This document shows, piece by piece, positions 15,549-22,559 of a stretch of DNA of 23,712 nt (positions are counted from its first letter, which is position 1; every line of letters starts with the position of its first letter). This DNA is from AE-B3B sp964543295. Lineage in GTDB: Bacteria > Aerophobota > Aerophobia > Aerophobales > AE-B3A. The stretch is taken from NCBI GenBank assembly GCA_964543295.1, contig CAZIXA010000034.1:1-23712 (forward strand), in the 5' to 3' direction. The translations under genes were made by a program, and so were the position numbers. The notes beneath the pieces are model-generated. The model was not told the origin of the DNA. It did not search any database and saw only the letters and a program-made list of their open reading frames with translations.

Positions 15549-16559
15549 GTGAATAAATCTAAAGAGCACGAAGCAAAAATTAGCCAACTAAAAAGATCAT
15601 ATGATGAGTTAAAGAGCCTGCTTAAGGCACAAAGGCTGATAAACTCTAGCCTGAACCTCAGAGAAGTGCTTGAAAATAGTATGCAGGCTGTTGAAGGAGT
15701 TATGGGAGTTAAATGGTATATCATTTTTCTAATAGACAAAGAAACCGGTAAGCTGATTCCTAAAGTATGGAAAGGATACCGGAAGGAAACAATAAAAAAG
15801 AGATTAAAGGAGAATGTAAAAGAGAGTATTTACCGAATAGTCAGGGAAAAAGAAGATCTCATAGTTTCGAGTAAAGAAGACCTTGCACATTTAGAAGGAG
15901 AAACCTCCCTCAGATTCCAGCTAGGTGTGCCCATAATTTTTCAAAATCAAGTTATGGGCGCTGTATATCTAGAAAGTAAGAGGGTGAATTTCTTTACTCC
16001 AGATCACTTGAAACTATTGAAAGAACTAGCCATCCAGATGGGGATTGCCATACGCAATGCCTGCCTATATGAAGAGGCGAGGAAACTAACTACAGTTGAT
16101 TCCTTAACTAAGCTTTTTACCAGACAGCAGTTTGACGAGATACTTAAAAAGGAGCTGGAAAAGGCAAAAAGGCATCAAACAGAATTATCCTTGGTGTTTA
16201 TCGATGTTAATAACCTAAAATATGTAAATGATCATCTCGGGCATAACAAAGGGGATTATCTTTTAAAGGAAGTTGCTCATCTTTTAAAAAGAAATGTAAG
16301 GAGTATGGATACAGTAGCTAGATACGGTGGAGATGAGATGGCTATTGTTCTTCCAAACACTAACGATAGGCAAACCAAAGCCCTTGTGGGGAGAATAAGG
16401 AAAGCGGCTGAGGAATGGAATCGGCAAGCCCAGGACTCGCATCTCTCTATGAGTTTAAGTATAGGTTGGACTCCAGTCAACGGAAAAATGAATCTATCAG
16501 AGGCAGTTGCCAGGGCAGACGAAAAGATGTACGAGGACAAGAGAAGCCAGACGTATTAG
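15549..16559 (+). CDS. GAF-GGDEF diguanylate cyclase-like protein
   Basis: Predicted cytoplasmic sensor that makes cyclic di-GMP. GTG start at 15549 with a GGGAGAAAG purine tract just upstream; 336 residues. A short coiled coil (about 1-28) is followed by a GAF domain (about 30-175; NSSLNLREVLENSMQAVEG, GVPIIFQNQVMGAVYLES) and a GGDEF domain (about 180-335; TTVDSLTKLFTRQQFDEIL, VFIDVNNLKYVNDHLGH). The signature is GGDEM (260-264), with Met replacing the final Phe. An RxxD inhibitory site (RSMD, 251-254) sits five residues before it, so product inhibition is likely if the enzyme is active. It stands alone, divergent from lysS and convergent with the DUF1385 gene 24 bp away. Confidence 0.93.
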   Translation: MNKSKEHEAKISQLKRSYDELKSLLKAQRLINSSLNLREVLENSMQAVEGVMGVKWYIIFLIDKETGKLIPKVWKGYRKETIKKRLKENVKESIYRIVREKEDLIVSSKEDLAHLEGETSLRFQLGVPIIFQNQVMGAVYLESKRVNFFTPDHLKLLKELAIQMGIAIRNACLYEEARKLTTVDSLTKLFTRQQFDEILKKELEKAKRHQTELSLVFIDVNNLKYVNDHLGHNKGDYLLKEVAHLLKRNVRSMDTVARYGGDEMAIVLPNTNDRQTKALVGRIRKAAEEWNRQAQDSHLSMSLSIGWTPVNGKMNLSEAVARADEKMYEDKRSQTY

Positions 16560-16583
16560 AGAGGGAGTATGGCTCAGTTTGAA

Positions 16584-17516
16584 CTATTCCAGAGCACTTT
16601 TCAGGGCGGCGATGGCTACTTTCAGTTGCTTCTCATCGGGTTCCTTGGTAGTGATTTTTTGCAGCCATAGCCCCGGAGTAGTTAATATTTTGACAATTTT
16701 GCTGCTCTTTCTTTTGCGGGATAATCTGATTACCTCATAGGATATACCGGCAATTAAAGGGACAAAAAGTAGCCTTGTCAAACGCTCGGAGATAGTAGGG
16801 GGTCTGCCTAAAAACATAAAAACTAAGATACTAATTACCATTACTACGAGAAGAAAGCTTGTTCCACATGCGGGATGATGGGTGGAATATTTTTTGATAT
16901 TTTCGGGAGTCAAATCTTCTCCCGCTTCAAAGGCAAAAATACTTTTGTGCTCAGCTCCGTGATACTCGAAGACTCTTCTCATACTCTTCCAGAGACTGAT
17001 AGCCCATATATATATCAAAAAGAAAGTTATTCTAATTAAACCATCGATAAGGTTAAACAGGAATCCTCCCTTGACGCCGGTTAACTCTACCAGAATTAAA
17101 GGAAGGTAAAAAAATATGAAGAGGGCTAAAGAAAAACCCATAAGGAGTGATAGAATTAACCAGAGAGTGACAAATGTTTCTGTTTTTTTTTCTTTCTTGG
17201 TATCCAGGGTTTTTGTCTCGGGGTTCTCTTCTTCCATAGCTTCTTCAGCAGAGAAACTGAGAGCCTTTATCCCCAGGTATAAGGATTCAATGAGAACTAT
17301 TACCCCTCTAATGATGGGAATTTTCAAGAATTTAAATCTGTCAGTAAGGGCGATATAGGGCTCTTTTTTTATCATTATTTGGCCATTACTCTTTCGGATG
17401 GCTACAGTAAATGATTTTGGAGAACGCATCATTACTCCTTCTATGACTGCCTGTCCTCCCACTTGGAATTTTCTTGTTGAAACAGGCATCTTGGGAGGTT
17501 TATTTTTCTCACTCAT
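16584..17516 (-). CDS. DUF1385 family membrane protein
   Basis: 310 residues from ATG 17516 (MSEKNKPPKMPVSTRKFQVG), with GGAG ten bases upstream; an in-frame start 48 nt earlier lies on a leader hairpin. Family features: VGGQAVIEGVMMRSPKSFTVAIRKSNG, membrane spans near residues 115-140 and 155-185, EYHGAEHKSIFAFEAGEDLT, HHPACGTSFLLVVMVISILVF and a C-terminal PGLWLQKITTKEPD. The conserved His/Glu residues (EYHGAEHK) suggest metal binding or catalysis, but no function is established to my knowledge. In other bacteria this gene often lies near rpmE/prfA; here it does not. Confidence 0.92.
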   Translation of the reverse strand: MSEKNKPPKMPVSTRKFQVGGQAVIEGVMMRSPKSFTVAIRKSNGQIMIKKEPYIALTDRFKFLKIPIIRGVIVLIESLYLGIKALSFSAEEAMEEENPETKTLDTKKEKKTETFVTLWLILSLLMGFSLALFIFFYLPLILVELTGVKGGFLFNLIDGLIRITFFLIYIWAISLWKSMRRVFEYHGAEHKSIFAFEAGEDLTPENIKKYSTHHPACGTSFLLVVMVISILVFMFLGRPPTISERLTRLLFVPLIAGISYEVIRLSRKRKSSKIVKILTTPGLWLQKITTKEPDEKQLKVAIAALKSALE

Positions 17517-17536
17517 CTTTGTTGATCTCCTAATTA

Positions 17537-17559
17537 TTGGTATCCGAGCAAGATACCAA
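17537..17559 (-). promoter_or_regulatory. Perfect hairpin in the DUF1385 leader
   Basis: TTGGTATC (17537-17544) and GATACCAA (17552-17559) form an 8-bp perfect stem with a 7-nt loop, ending 6 nt before the Shine-Dalgarno sequence. It is too AT-rich and lacks a T-run for a terminator. A binding site for a regulator or a translation control hairpin are both possible. Confidence 0.5.
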
Positions 17560-17572
17560 CACAATTGCTTTT

Positions 17573-17600
17573 ATAATAATAATATGTTCAAACAAGTCAA
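17573..17600 (-). promoter_or_regulatory. Promoter of the DUF1385 gene
   Basis: On the minus strand, TTGACT, 16 nt, then TATTAT; the -10 region is a run of TTA repeats, so the exact hexamer could shift by 3 nt. It gives a leader of about 50 nt containing the hairpin at 17537-17559. Confidence 0.55.
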
Positions 17601-17630
17601 GAAATATCCCGGGACTCTGACGCGCGTGGC

Positions 17631-17658
17631 TTGATTTTTGTTAGAATTTCATTAAAAT
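17631..17658 (+). promoter_or_regulatory. Promoter of the tRNA-Ala / dnaX operon
   Basis: TTGATT, 16 nt, then TAAAAT. It lies 27 bp before the tRNA 5' end, so the primary transcript has a short 5' leader of about 20 nt removed by RNase P. It faces away from the DUF1385 promoter. Confidence 0.6.
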
Positions 17659-17685
17659 ATAACGATTTACCACATAAAAATTATA

Positions 17686-17761
17686 GGGGATGTAGCTCAG
17701 CGGGTAGAGCACTTGCCTCGCATGCAAGAAGCCGGGGGTTCGAATCCCCCCATCTCCACCA
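17686..17761 (+). tRNA. tRNA-Ala (anticodon CGC)
   Basis: 76 nt with all arms: acceptor GGGGATG/CATCTCC, D-arm GCTC...GAGC, anticodon stem CTTGC/GCAAG with loop CTCGCAT (anticodon CGC, codon GCG), T-arm GGGGG-TTCGAAT-CCCCC, and an encoded CCA. The acceptor has the G3:U70 wobble pair, the main identity element for alanyl-tRNA synthetase. The ribosome-binding site of dnaX begins at the very next base, so the two must share a transcript. Confidence 0.97.
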
Positions 17762-17772
17762 GGGGAGTTTTT

Positions 17773-19428
17773 ATGGTCTATCAGGTTCTGACGAGAAAAT
17801 GGCGCCCCCAATTGTTTGAAGAAGTGGTGGGGCAGGATCACGTGGTGCGTACTCTTAGAAATGCCATTGCCCTTGGTCGAATCGCTCATGCCTACCTATT
17901 TACCGGACAAAGGGGGGTTGGAAAGACCTCTACGGCACGCATTCTGGCCAAGGCTTTGAATTGCAAGAGTGGCCCTACTTCTACTCCTTGTAATCAGTGC
18001 GACAGTTGCAAGGAAATAATGAGAAGCGAGTCTCTGGATGTTCTGGAAATAGATGGAGCTTCCAACAGGGGAATTGACGAGATAAGAAGCTTAAGGCAGA
18101 AGGTAAGATTTTCTCCCGTCCGGGGTAAATTCAGGATCTACATCATAGATGAGGTTCACATGCTTACCAACCCTGCATTTAACGCTTTACTTAAAACCTT
18201 AGAGGAACCTCCTTCTCACGTTGTTTTTATTTTCGCCACCACCACTCCCCATAAACTTCCGCCCACCATTATCTCTCGCTGTCAGAGATTTGATTTTAGA
18301 AAGATCGCCACCTCTGATATTCTGACAAGACTAGAGCAAATAGTAAGAAAGGAAAATATTGTTATAACCCCCGAAGCCCTTGGCTTGATTGCTGAGGGTG
18401 CCGAAAATAGTATGAGGGATGCAGAAAAAGTTCTTGACCAGGCCATTTCCTATACTGAAGCAAATGTATCGGAAAAAGATGTGGCTAATCTTCTGGGAAT
18501 GGTGGAGAAAAGATATCTATTTAAACTTACTGAAAATTTAGCTAAGGCAGAGACTTTAGCCAATGTTAGTCTGGTGGATCAGCTACTTGAAGAGGGAAAA
18601 GATCCTCAATGGCTTATCAAGAGTTGGCAGAAGTGGCTGCGTAATTTGATGGTGCTTAAAATGGGGGGAGAGGATCTTACCTTCCTTTCCTCGGTAGAAA
18701 GAAAAGAGGCCAAATCACAGGCTTCTCATTTTAGTTTAAAAGAGATAGTCCGTTTCATAGATCTACTTTCTAAAGCCAGACAGAGTATGGTACTTTCCTC
18801 TCAGCCTCAGATTCATTTGGAGCTTTTGATGGTTGAGCTTTCCTCTGATTTTGAGATGGATAATCTAGCCCTAAGGGAGCCAGAACTGGCCAAGATTTAT
18901 CAAAGAATACTCAAATTAGAAGAAAAACTTACTGCTAAATCTTCTAGTTCTATGACCCAGGAAAAAAAAGAGCCAAAAAAAGAGGAAAAAAAGGAGAAAA
19001 AAGAAAAGATCTCCCTGCCAACTTTGGAAACATCTCCAGACAAAGTCTCTTATGGCAAGGGCGATGAAGATAAGAAGTTCCACCAAAAATGGAAACTCAT
19101 GGTAAAGGAAATTGAGGAGAGGAAAAAAACCTTGGGAACGATCCTGCGAAAGGCCACAATTTTAAAAATTACCTCGGACTCTCTCACTTTAGAGGTGGAA
19201 AAGCCCTTTCATAAGGAAACCTTGAGCAGGAAGCAAAACCTGAGGTTGATACGAGAGGTGCTGGAAAAATTTTTATCTTCCTCCTTTACTCTCCTTTATG
19301 TTTTGGCTGAACCTGAGCACAAAAGGAAAATAGAAAAGAGGCCCCAGGACCAGAAATGGCAAACCATGGTGGCTCAGGCAATAGATCTTTTTGAAGGGGA
19401 AGTAGTAAAGGATACCATAAGGAGGTAA
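17773..19428 (+). CDS. dnaX: DNA polymerase III gamma/tau subunits
   Basis: Clamp-loader ATPase of the replisome. 551 residues from ATG 17773 (MVYQVLTRKWRPQLFEEVVG), with GGGGAG five bases upstream; longer frames run into the tRNA and are false. Walker A GQRGVGKT (45-52), a Cys zinc module (C64, C73, C76, C79), Walker B IIDEVH (124-129), SRC sensor motif (168-170), then a linker rich in Lys/Glu (about 395-415) and a tau-type C-terminal domain. The linker is coded by A-runs of 6 to 8 and contains A AAA AAG in frame (18987-18993), as in the E. coli frameshift site; a -1 shift would end at 19067 after 431 residues. Next gene ybaB starts 6 nt after the stop. Confidence 0.97.
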   Translation: MVYQVLTRKWRPQLFEEVVGQDHVVRTLRNAIALGRIAHAYLFTGQRGVGKTSTARILAKALNCKSGPTSTPCNQCDSCKEIMRSESLDVLEIDGASNRGIDEIRSLRQKVRFSPVRGKFRIYIIDEVHMLTNPAFNALLKTLEEPPSHVVFIFATTTPHKLPPTIISRCQRFDFRKIATSDILTRLEQIVRKENIVITPEALGLIAEGAENSMRDAEKVLDQAISYTEANVSEKDVANLLGMVEKRYLFKLTENLAKAETLANVSLVDQLLEEGKDPQWLIKSWQKWLRNLMVLKMGGEDLTFLSSVERKEAKSQASHFSLKEIVRFIDLLSKARQSMVLSSQPQIHLELLMVELSSDFEMDNLALREPELAKIYQRILKLEEKLTAKSSSSMTQEKKEPKKEEKKEKKEKISLPTLETSPDKVSYGKGDEDKKFHQKWKLMVKEIEERKKTLGTILRKATILKITSDSLTLEVEKPFHKETLSRKQNLRLIREVLEKFLSSSFTLLYVLAEPEHKRKIEKRPQDQKWQTMVAQAIDLFEGEVVKDTIRR

Positions 19429-19434
19429 TTTTTG

Positions 19435-19767
19435 ATGATTCCAGATGTATCGAAACTTCTGCGTCAATTTCAAAAGATACAGGGTGAGATGAAAAAAATA
19501 CAGGAAGAGATAGCCAAAGAAGAAGTTACCGGTTCCAGTGGAGGAGGAATGGTAGAGGTCACTATTAACGGCAAATTTGAGGTTGTAGATGTTCGCATAG
19601 AAAAAAAACTTCTAAAAGGGGATGATGCTCAGATGCTGGAGGATTTAATCCTCGCCGCAGTAAACAGCGCTATGAGCAAAGTGCAGGAGCTAATCAAAGA
19701 GAGACTAGGCCAATTCACCGGTGGTTTACAACTACCGGGGATGGGTATTCCGGGTCTATTTGGTTGA
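19435..19767 (+). CDS. ybaB: YbaB/EbfC nucleoid-associated protein
   Basis: Small dimeric DNA-binding protein of the YbaB/EbfC family; 110 residues from ATG 19435, whose GGAGG lies at the end of dnaX (an in-frame TTG one codon earlier is less likely). The N-terminal helix LLRQFQKIQGEMKKIQEEIAKEEV is followed by the conserved sheet GMVEVTINGKFEVVDVRIEKKLL and the amphipathic helix LEDLILAAVNSAMSKVQEL. The Gly/Met-rich tail (GGLQLPGMGIPGLFG) is typical. The dnaX-ybaB-recR order is widely conserved. Confidence 0.96.
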   Translation: MIPDVSKLLRQFQKIQGEMKKIQEEIAKEEVTGSSGGGMVEVTINGKFEVVDVRIEKKLLKGDDAQMLEDLILAAVNSAMSKVQELIKERLGQFTGGLQLPGMGIPGLFG

Positions 19768-19773
19768 AATTTC

Positions 19774-20391
19774 ATGTATCAGGTAAAGTCTGTGGACAAA
19801 TTAATAGGGGAGTTAAACAAACTCCCCGGGATCGGGGAGAAAACCGCTGAACGCCTCTCTTTCTTTATCTTGAAAAATTCCAGGGAGAACGTAGAGAGAT
19901 TAGCCGATTCCCTTAAAGAGGTTAAGGAAAAGGTAAGATTCTGTTCTGTCTGCGGCAATATCACCGAAGATGATCCTTGCAGAATCTGTAAGGACGAGAC
20001 CCGTGATAGAACTACTATCTGTGTGGTGGAACACCCACAGGATCTTTTTCTCCTGGAGCGGATAAGACAATATGGGGGACTCTATCACGTATTGGGAGGA
20101 GCCATTTCTCCTCTTAAGGGAGTTGGTCCGGAGGATGTGAACATTGCAAGCTTATTGGAGCGGGTCAAACAGGGTAAGGTCAAGGAGGTTATTCTTGCTA
20201 CTGATCCCAATACCGAAGGTGAGGCAACGGCAATCTATATCTCTAAGTTAATCTCCCCTCATAAGGTAAAGGTGACCCGTCTAGCCTACGGTCTCCCCGC
20301 AGGGGGAGATCTAGAATTTGCTGATGAAGTGACCCTGGGAGAGGCCTTGAAGGGAAGACGGGATATGACGGGGTCAGGTCTCAACATTTGA
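19774..20391 (+). CDS. recR: Recombination protein RecR, 3' end altered by a mobile element
   Basis: Works with RecO/RecF in recombinational repair. 205 residues: N-terminal HhH (LNKLPGIGEKTAERLSFFIL), a C4 zinc finger (CSVCGNITEDDPCRIC, about 57-72), the Toprim domain (TTICVVEHPQDLFLLE..., ILATDPNTEGEATAIYI) and the Walker-like end GLPAGGDLEFADEVTLGEALKGRRDM. The native protein probably ends around GRRDM or a few residues later. The last seven residues (TGSGLNI) and the TGA come from the left end of the element at 20370-20518. These additions are short and after the last conserved helix, so function is probably kept. No strong Shine-Dalgarno sequence; start is 6 nt after ybaB, suggesting coupling. 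Confidence 0.95.
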   Translation: MYQVKSVDKLIGELNKLPGIGEKTAERLSFFILKNSRENVERLADSLKEVKEKVRFCSVCGNITEDDPCRICKDETRDRTTICVVEHPQDLFLLERIRQYGGLYHVLGGAISPLKGVGPEDVNIASLLERVKQGKVKEVILATDPNTEGEATAIYISKLISPHKVKVTRLAYGLPAGGDLEFADEVTLGEALKGRRDMTGSGLNI

Positions 20392-20518
20392 CATTAGGAA
20401 AATCTTATGATATAGATTATGCTGGCATCTCACAGACAGTCAAGAGGTTTTGAGGATAACAATAAAAAAGATGCTCATAAAAAAAGGAGATCTATGTCAA
20501 ATGTTGAGACCTGACCCC
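20370..20518. mobile_element. MITE/REPIN-like element, copy 2 (149 bp)
   Basis: 25-bp perfect inverted ends (20370-20394 and 20494-20518), beginning GGGGTCAGGTCTCAACATTT, the same sequence as the element at 8359-8564. The interior of about 100 bp is A-rich, non-coding and unlike that of copy 1. It inserted into the last codons of recR and ends 6 bp before the -35 box of groES. It could fold into a long hairpin and act as a transcript boundary between recR and groES. Confidence 0.8.
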
Positions 20519-20524
20519 GCGAGC

Positions 20525-20552
20525 TTGACAGGGGGAAAAAATTATATATAAT
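20525..20552 (+). promoter_or_regulatory. Promoter of groES-groEL
   Basis: Perfect TTGACA, 16 nt, perfect TATAAT, so a strong housekeeping promoter. No CIRCE inverted repeat (TTAGCACTC...GAGTGCTAA) and no sigma32-like box is visible near it, which leaves the heat-shock control open. Confidence 0.8.
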
Positions 20553-20579
20553 TACACTTTAAAAAAAGGAGGAGTGAGG

Positions 20580-20843
20580 ATGAAAATTAAGCCTCTAGGT
20601 AAGAGAGTAGTAGTTAAACCCTGGAAAGAGGAAGAAAAAACAGAAGGAGGAATATATCTTCCCGAAACTGCTAGCAAAGAAAAGCCTCAGCAGGGGGAGG
20701 TGATAGCTGTAGGACCTGATTTTAAAGAGCTTAAAAAAGGAGACAGAGTCATTTTCGCCAAGTATGGAGGGACGGAGATAAAAGTAGACGGCGATGATTG
20801 TCTCGTCCTGGGTGAAGATGACGTTTTAGCGATAATAGAATAA
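20580..20843 (+). CDS. groES: Co-chaperonin GroES
   Basis: Heptameric lid of the GroEL chamber. 87 residues from ATG 20580 (MKIKPLGKRVVVKP), with AGGAGG seven bases upstream; an in-frame GTG six bases earlier overlaps that site. Visible: TEGGIYLPETASKEKPQQGEVIAVG (mobile loop region with the IYLP tip), KKGDRVIFAKYGGTEIKVDG and the C-terminal DDVLAIIE. Length is slightly shorter than usual but complete. groEL follows after 17 bp. Confidence 0.97.
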   Translation: MKIKPLGKRVVVKPWKEEEKTEGGIYLPETASKEKPQQGEVIAVGPDFKELKKGDRVIFAKYGGTEIKVDGDDCLVLGEDDVLAIIE

Positions 20844-20860
20844 TTTAAGAGGAGGATTAA

Positions 20861-22483
20861 ATGCCAAAACAACTTCTGTTTAGATCCGAAGCTAGGCAGG
20901 CTTTAGTAAAAGGTGTCGATCAATTAGCCAACGCTGTAACCATAACCTTGGGCCCGAAAGGGCAGAACGTAGCCCTGGCTAAGAGCTTTGGCTCTCCCAC
21001 TGTTACGGATGACGGGGTTACGGTGGCCAAAGATATTGAGCTAAAGGACCCTTATGAAAATGTGGGAGCCCAACTGGTGAAAGAAGTAGCGGAGAAGACC
21101 AAAGATGTGGCTGGAGATGGAACCACCACTGCCACCCTTCTGACCCAATTTCTCATCCATGAGGGGTTAAAGCATGTAATGGCCGGGGTCAATCCTACTC
21201 ATCTTAGAAAAGGAATGGAGAAGGCGGTTAAGGCTGTAGTGGATGAGATAAAAAAGAGCAGTAGGATGGTCAAGGACAAAAAATCCATCGGGCAAGTAGC
21301 CACCGTGGCTGCCTCTAATGATCCGGCCGTGGGTGACAGAATTGCTGATGCTATGGAAAAGGTTGGGGAGAATGGAGTCATTACCATAGAAGAGGGAAAA
21401 ACTGCCGAGACCACCCTGAAGATGGTGGAGGGAATGCAGTTTGATCGCGGATATCTATCTCCCTATTTCATCACCAACCCGGATAAGATGGAGGTTAACC
21501 TGGAGGATGTGTATATCCTTTTGCACGATAAAAAGATAAGCAACATGAAAGATCTTCTTCCTCTTCTGGAGAAGGTAGCCAACACTGGCAACTCTTTCCT
21601 TCTCATTGCCGAAGATGTGGAAGGAGAAGCACTGGCTACTCTGGTAGTGAACAAGATAAGGGGAACCTTGAAGTGTGCCGCAGTTAAGGCTCCTGGTTTC
21701 GGAGATAGAAGGAAGGCTATGTTAGAAGATATCGCTACCCTCACTGGAGGAATGGTCATAGCTGAGGAACGGGGGATGAAACTGGAGAATGTGGATATCT
21801 CCCGATTGGGAAAAGCAAAGAGAATAAAAATAGATAATGAGAATACCACCATTATTGAAGGTCAGGGTGCTGCCAAGGAAATCGAGGCAAGAATCGCCCA
21901 GATAAAACTTCAGAAGGAGGAGACCGATTCTGATTATGACCGGGAAAAGCTAGAAGAAAGGCTGGCCAAGTTAGCTGGTGGAGTGGCGGTAATTAATGTA
22001 GGAGCAGCAACAGAAGCAGAAATGAAAACCAATAAGGCCAGAATCGAGGATGCGGTTGCGGCCACCAGGGCTGCTGTGGAAGAAGGAATAGTTGCTGGAG
22101 GTGGGGTAGCCCTGGTCAGGACTTATGCGGCTGTGGACAAGCTTAAGGGTGAGAATCCCGATGAGCAAATCGGAATAAACATAATCAGAGATTCACTTAG
22201 AGAACCCTTGAGAAAGATAGCAGAAAATGCTGGGGTAGAGGGTGGAGTAGTGGCAGAAAAAGTAATGAGTAAAGAGGGTAACTGGGGATTCAATGCCGAG
22301 ACCGGAAAATATGAGGATCTGGTGGCGGCAGGGGTTATAGATCCAGCCAAGGTGGTAAGAACAACCATTGAGAATGCTTCAAGTATTGCCTCTTTGATTT
22401 TAACCACCGATGCTGTGGTTACCGACATCCCTGAAGAAAAGGAAAAAGGAGGAGCACCACCCTATCCACCACCTCAGTACTAA
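20861..22483 (+). CDS. groEL: Chaperonin GroEL with a Pro/Tyr-rich tail
   Basis: 60-kDa chaperonin, 540 residues, start ATG with GAGGAGG upstream. All ATPase elements are present: TLGPKGQNV, DDGVTVA (the Asp equal to E. coli D52), VAGDGTTTATLL (D87) and ARIEDAVAATRAAVEEGIVAGGG (D398). The substrate/GroES-binding apical domain is complete, including GYLSPYFITNPDKME. The C-terminus ends GGAPPYPPPQY instead of the usual Gly-Gly-Met repeats. The residue before KSFG is Ala where E. coli has Asp41. It ends 30 bp before a strong terminator. Confidence 0.98.
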   Translation: MPKQLLFRSEARQALVKGVDQLANAVTITLGPKGQNVALAKSFGSPTVTDDGVTVAKDIELKDPYENVGAQLVKEVAEKTKDVAGDGTTTATLLTQFLIHEGLKHVMAGVNPTHLRKGMEKAVKAVVDEIKKSSRMVKDKKSIGQVATVAASNDPAVGDRIADAMEKVGENGVITIEEGKTAETTLKMVEGMQFDRGYLSPYFITNPDKMEVNLEDVYILLHDKKISNMKDLLPLLEKVANTGNSFLLIAEDVEGEALATLVVNKIRGTLKCAAVKAPGFGDRRKAMLEDIATLTGGMVIAEERGMKLENVDISRLGKAKRIKIDNENTTIIEGQGAAKEIEARIAQIKLQKEETDSDYDREKLEERLAKLAGGVAVINVGAATEAEMKTNKARIEDAVAATRAAVEEGIVAGGGVALVRTYAAVDKLKGENPDEQIGINIIRDSLREPLRKIAENAGVEGGVVAEKVMSKEGNWGFNAETGKYEDLVAAGVIDPAKVVRTTIENASSIASLILTTDAVVTDIPEEKEKGGAPPYPPPQY

Positions 22484-22513
22484 GCTCTAAGCTGAAACTG
22501 GAGTAGAATTTTA

Positions 22514-22547
22514 AGAGGCAGAAGAGCAATCTTCTGCCTCTTTTTTT
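22514..22547 (+). terminator. Strong terminator after groEL
   Basis: A 12-bp perfect stem (AGAGGCAGAAGA / TCTTCTGCCTCT) with a GCAA tetraloop (GNRA type), followed by a run of seven T. It sits 12 bp before the stop of the convergent regulator gene, whose transcript would meet it as a hairpin preceded by A residues, so it may serve both strands. Confidence 0.95.
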
Positions 22548-22559
22548 AAAACCCACACT

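Noticed and set aside
17713..17772. Extension of dnaX into the tRNA
   Set aside because: The tRNA folds completely and the conserved DnaX start MVYQVLTRKWRP follows a good ribosome-binding site.
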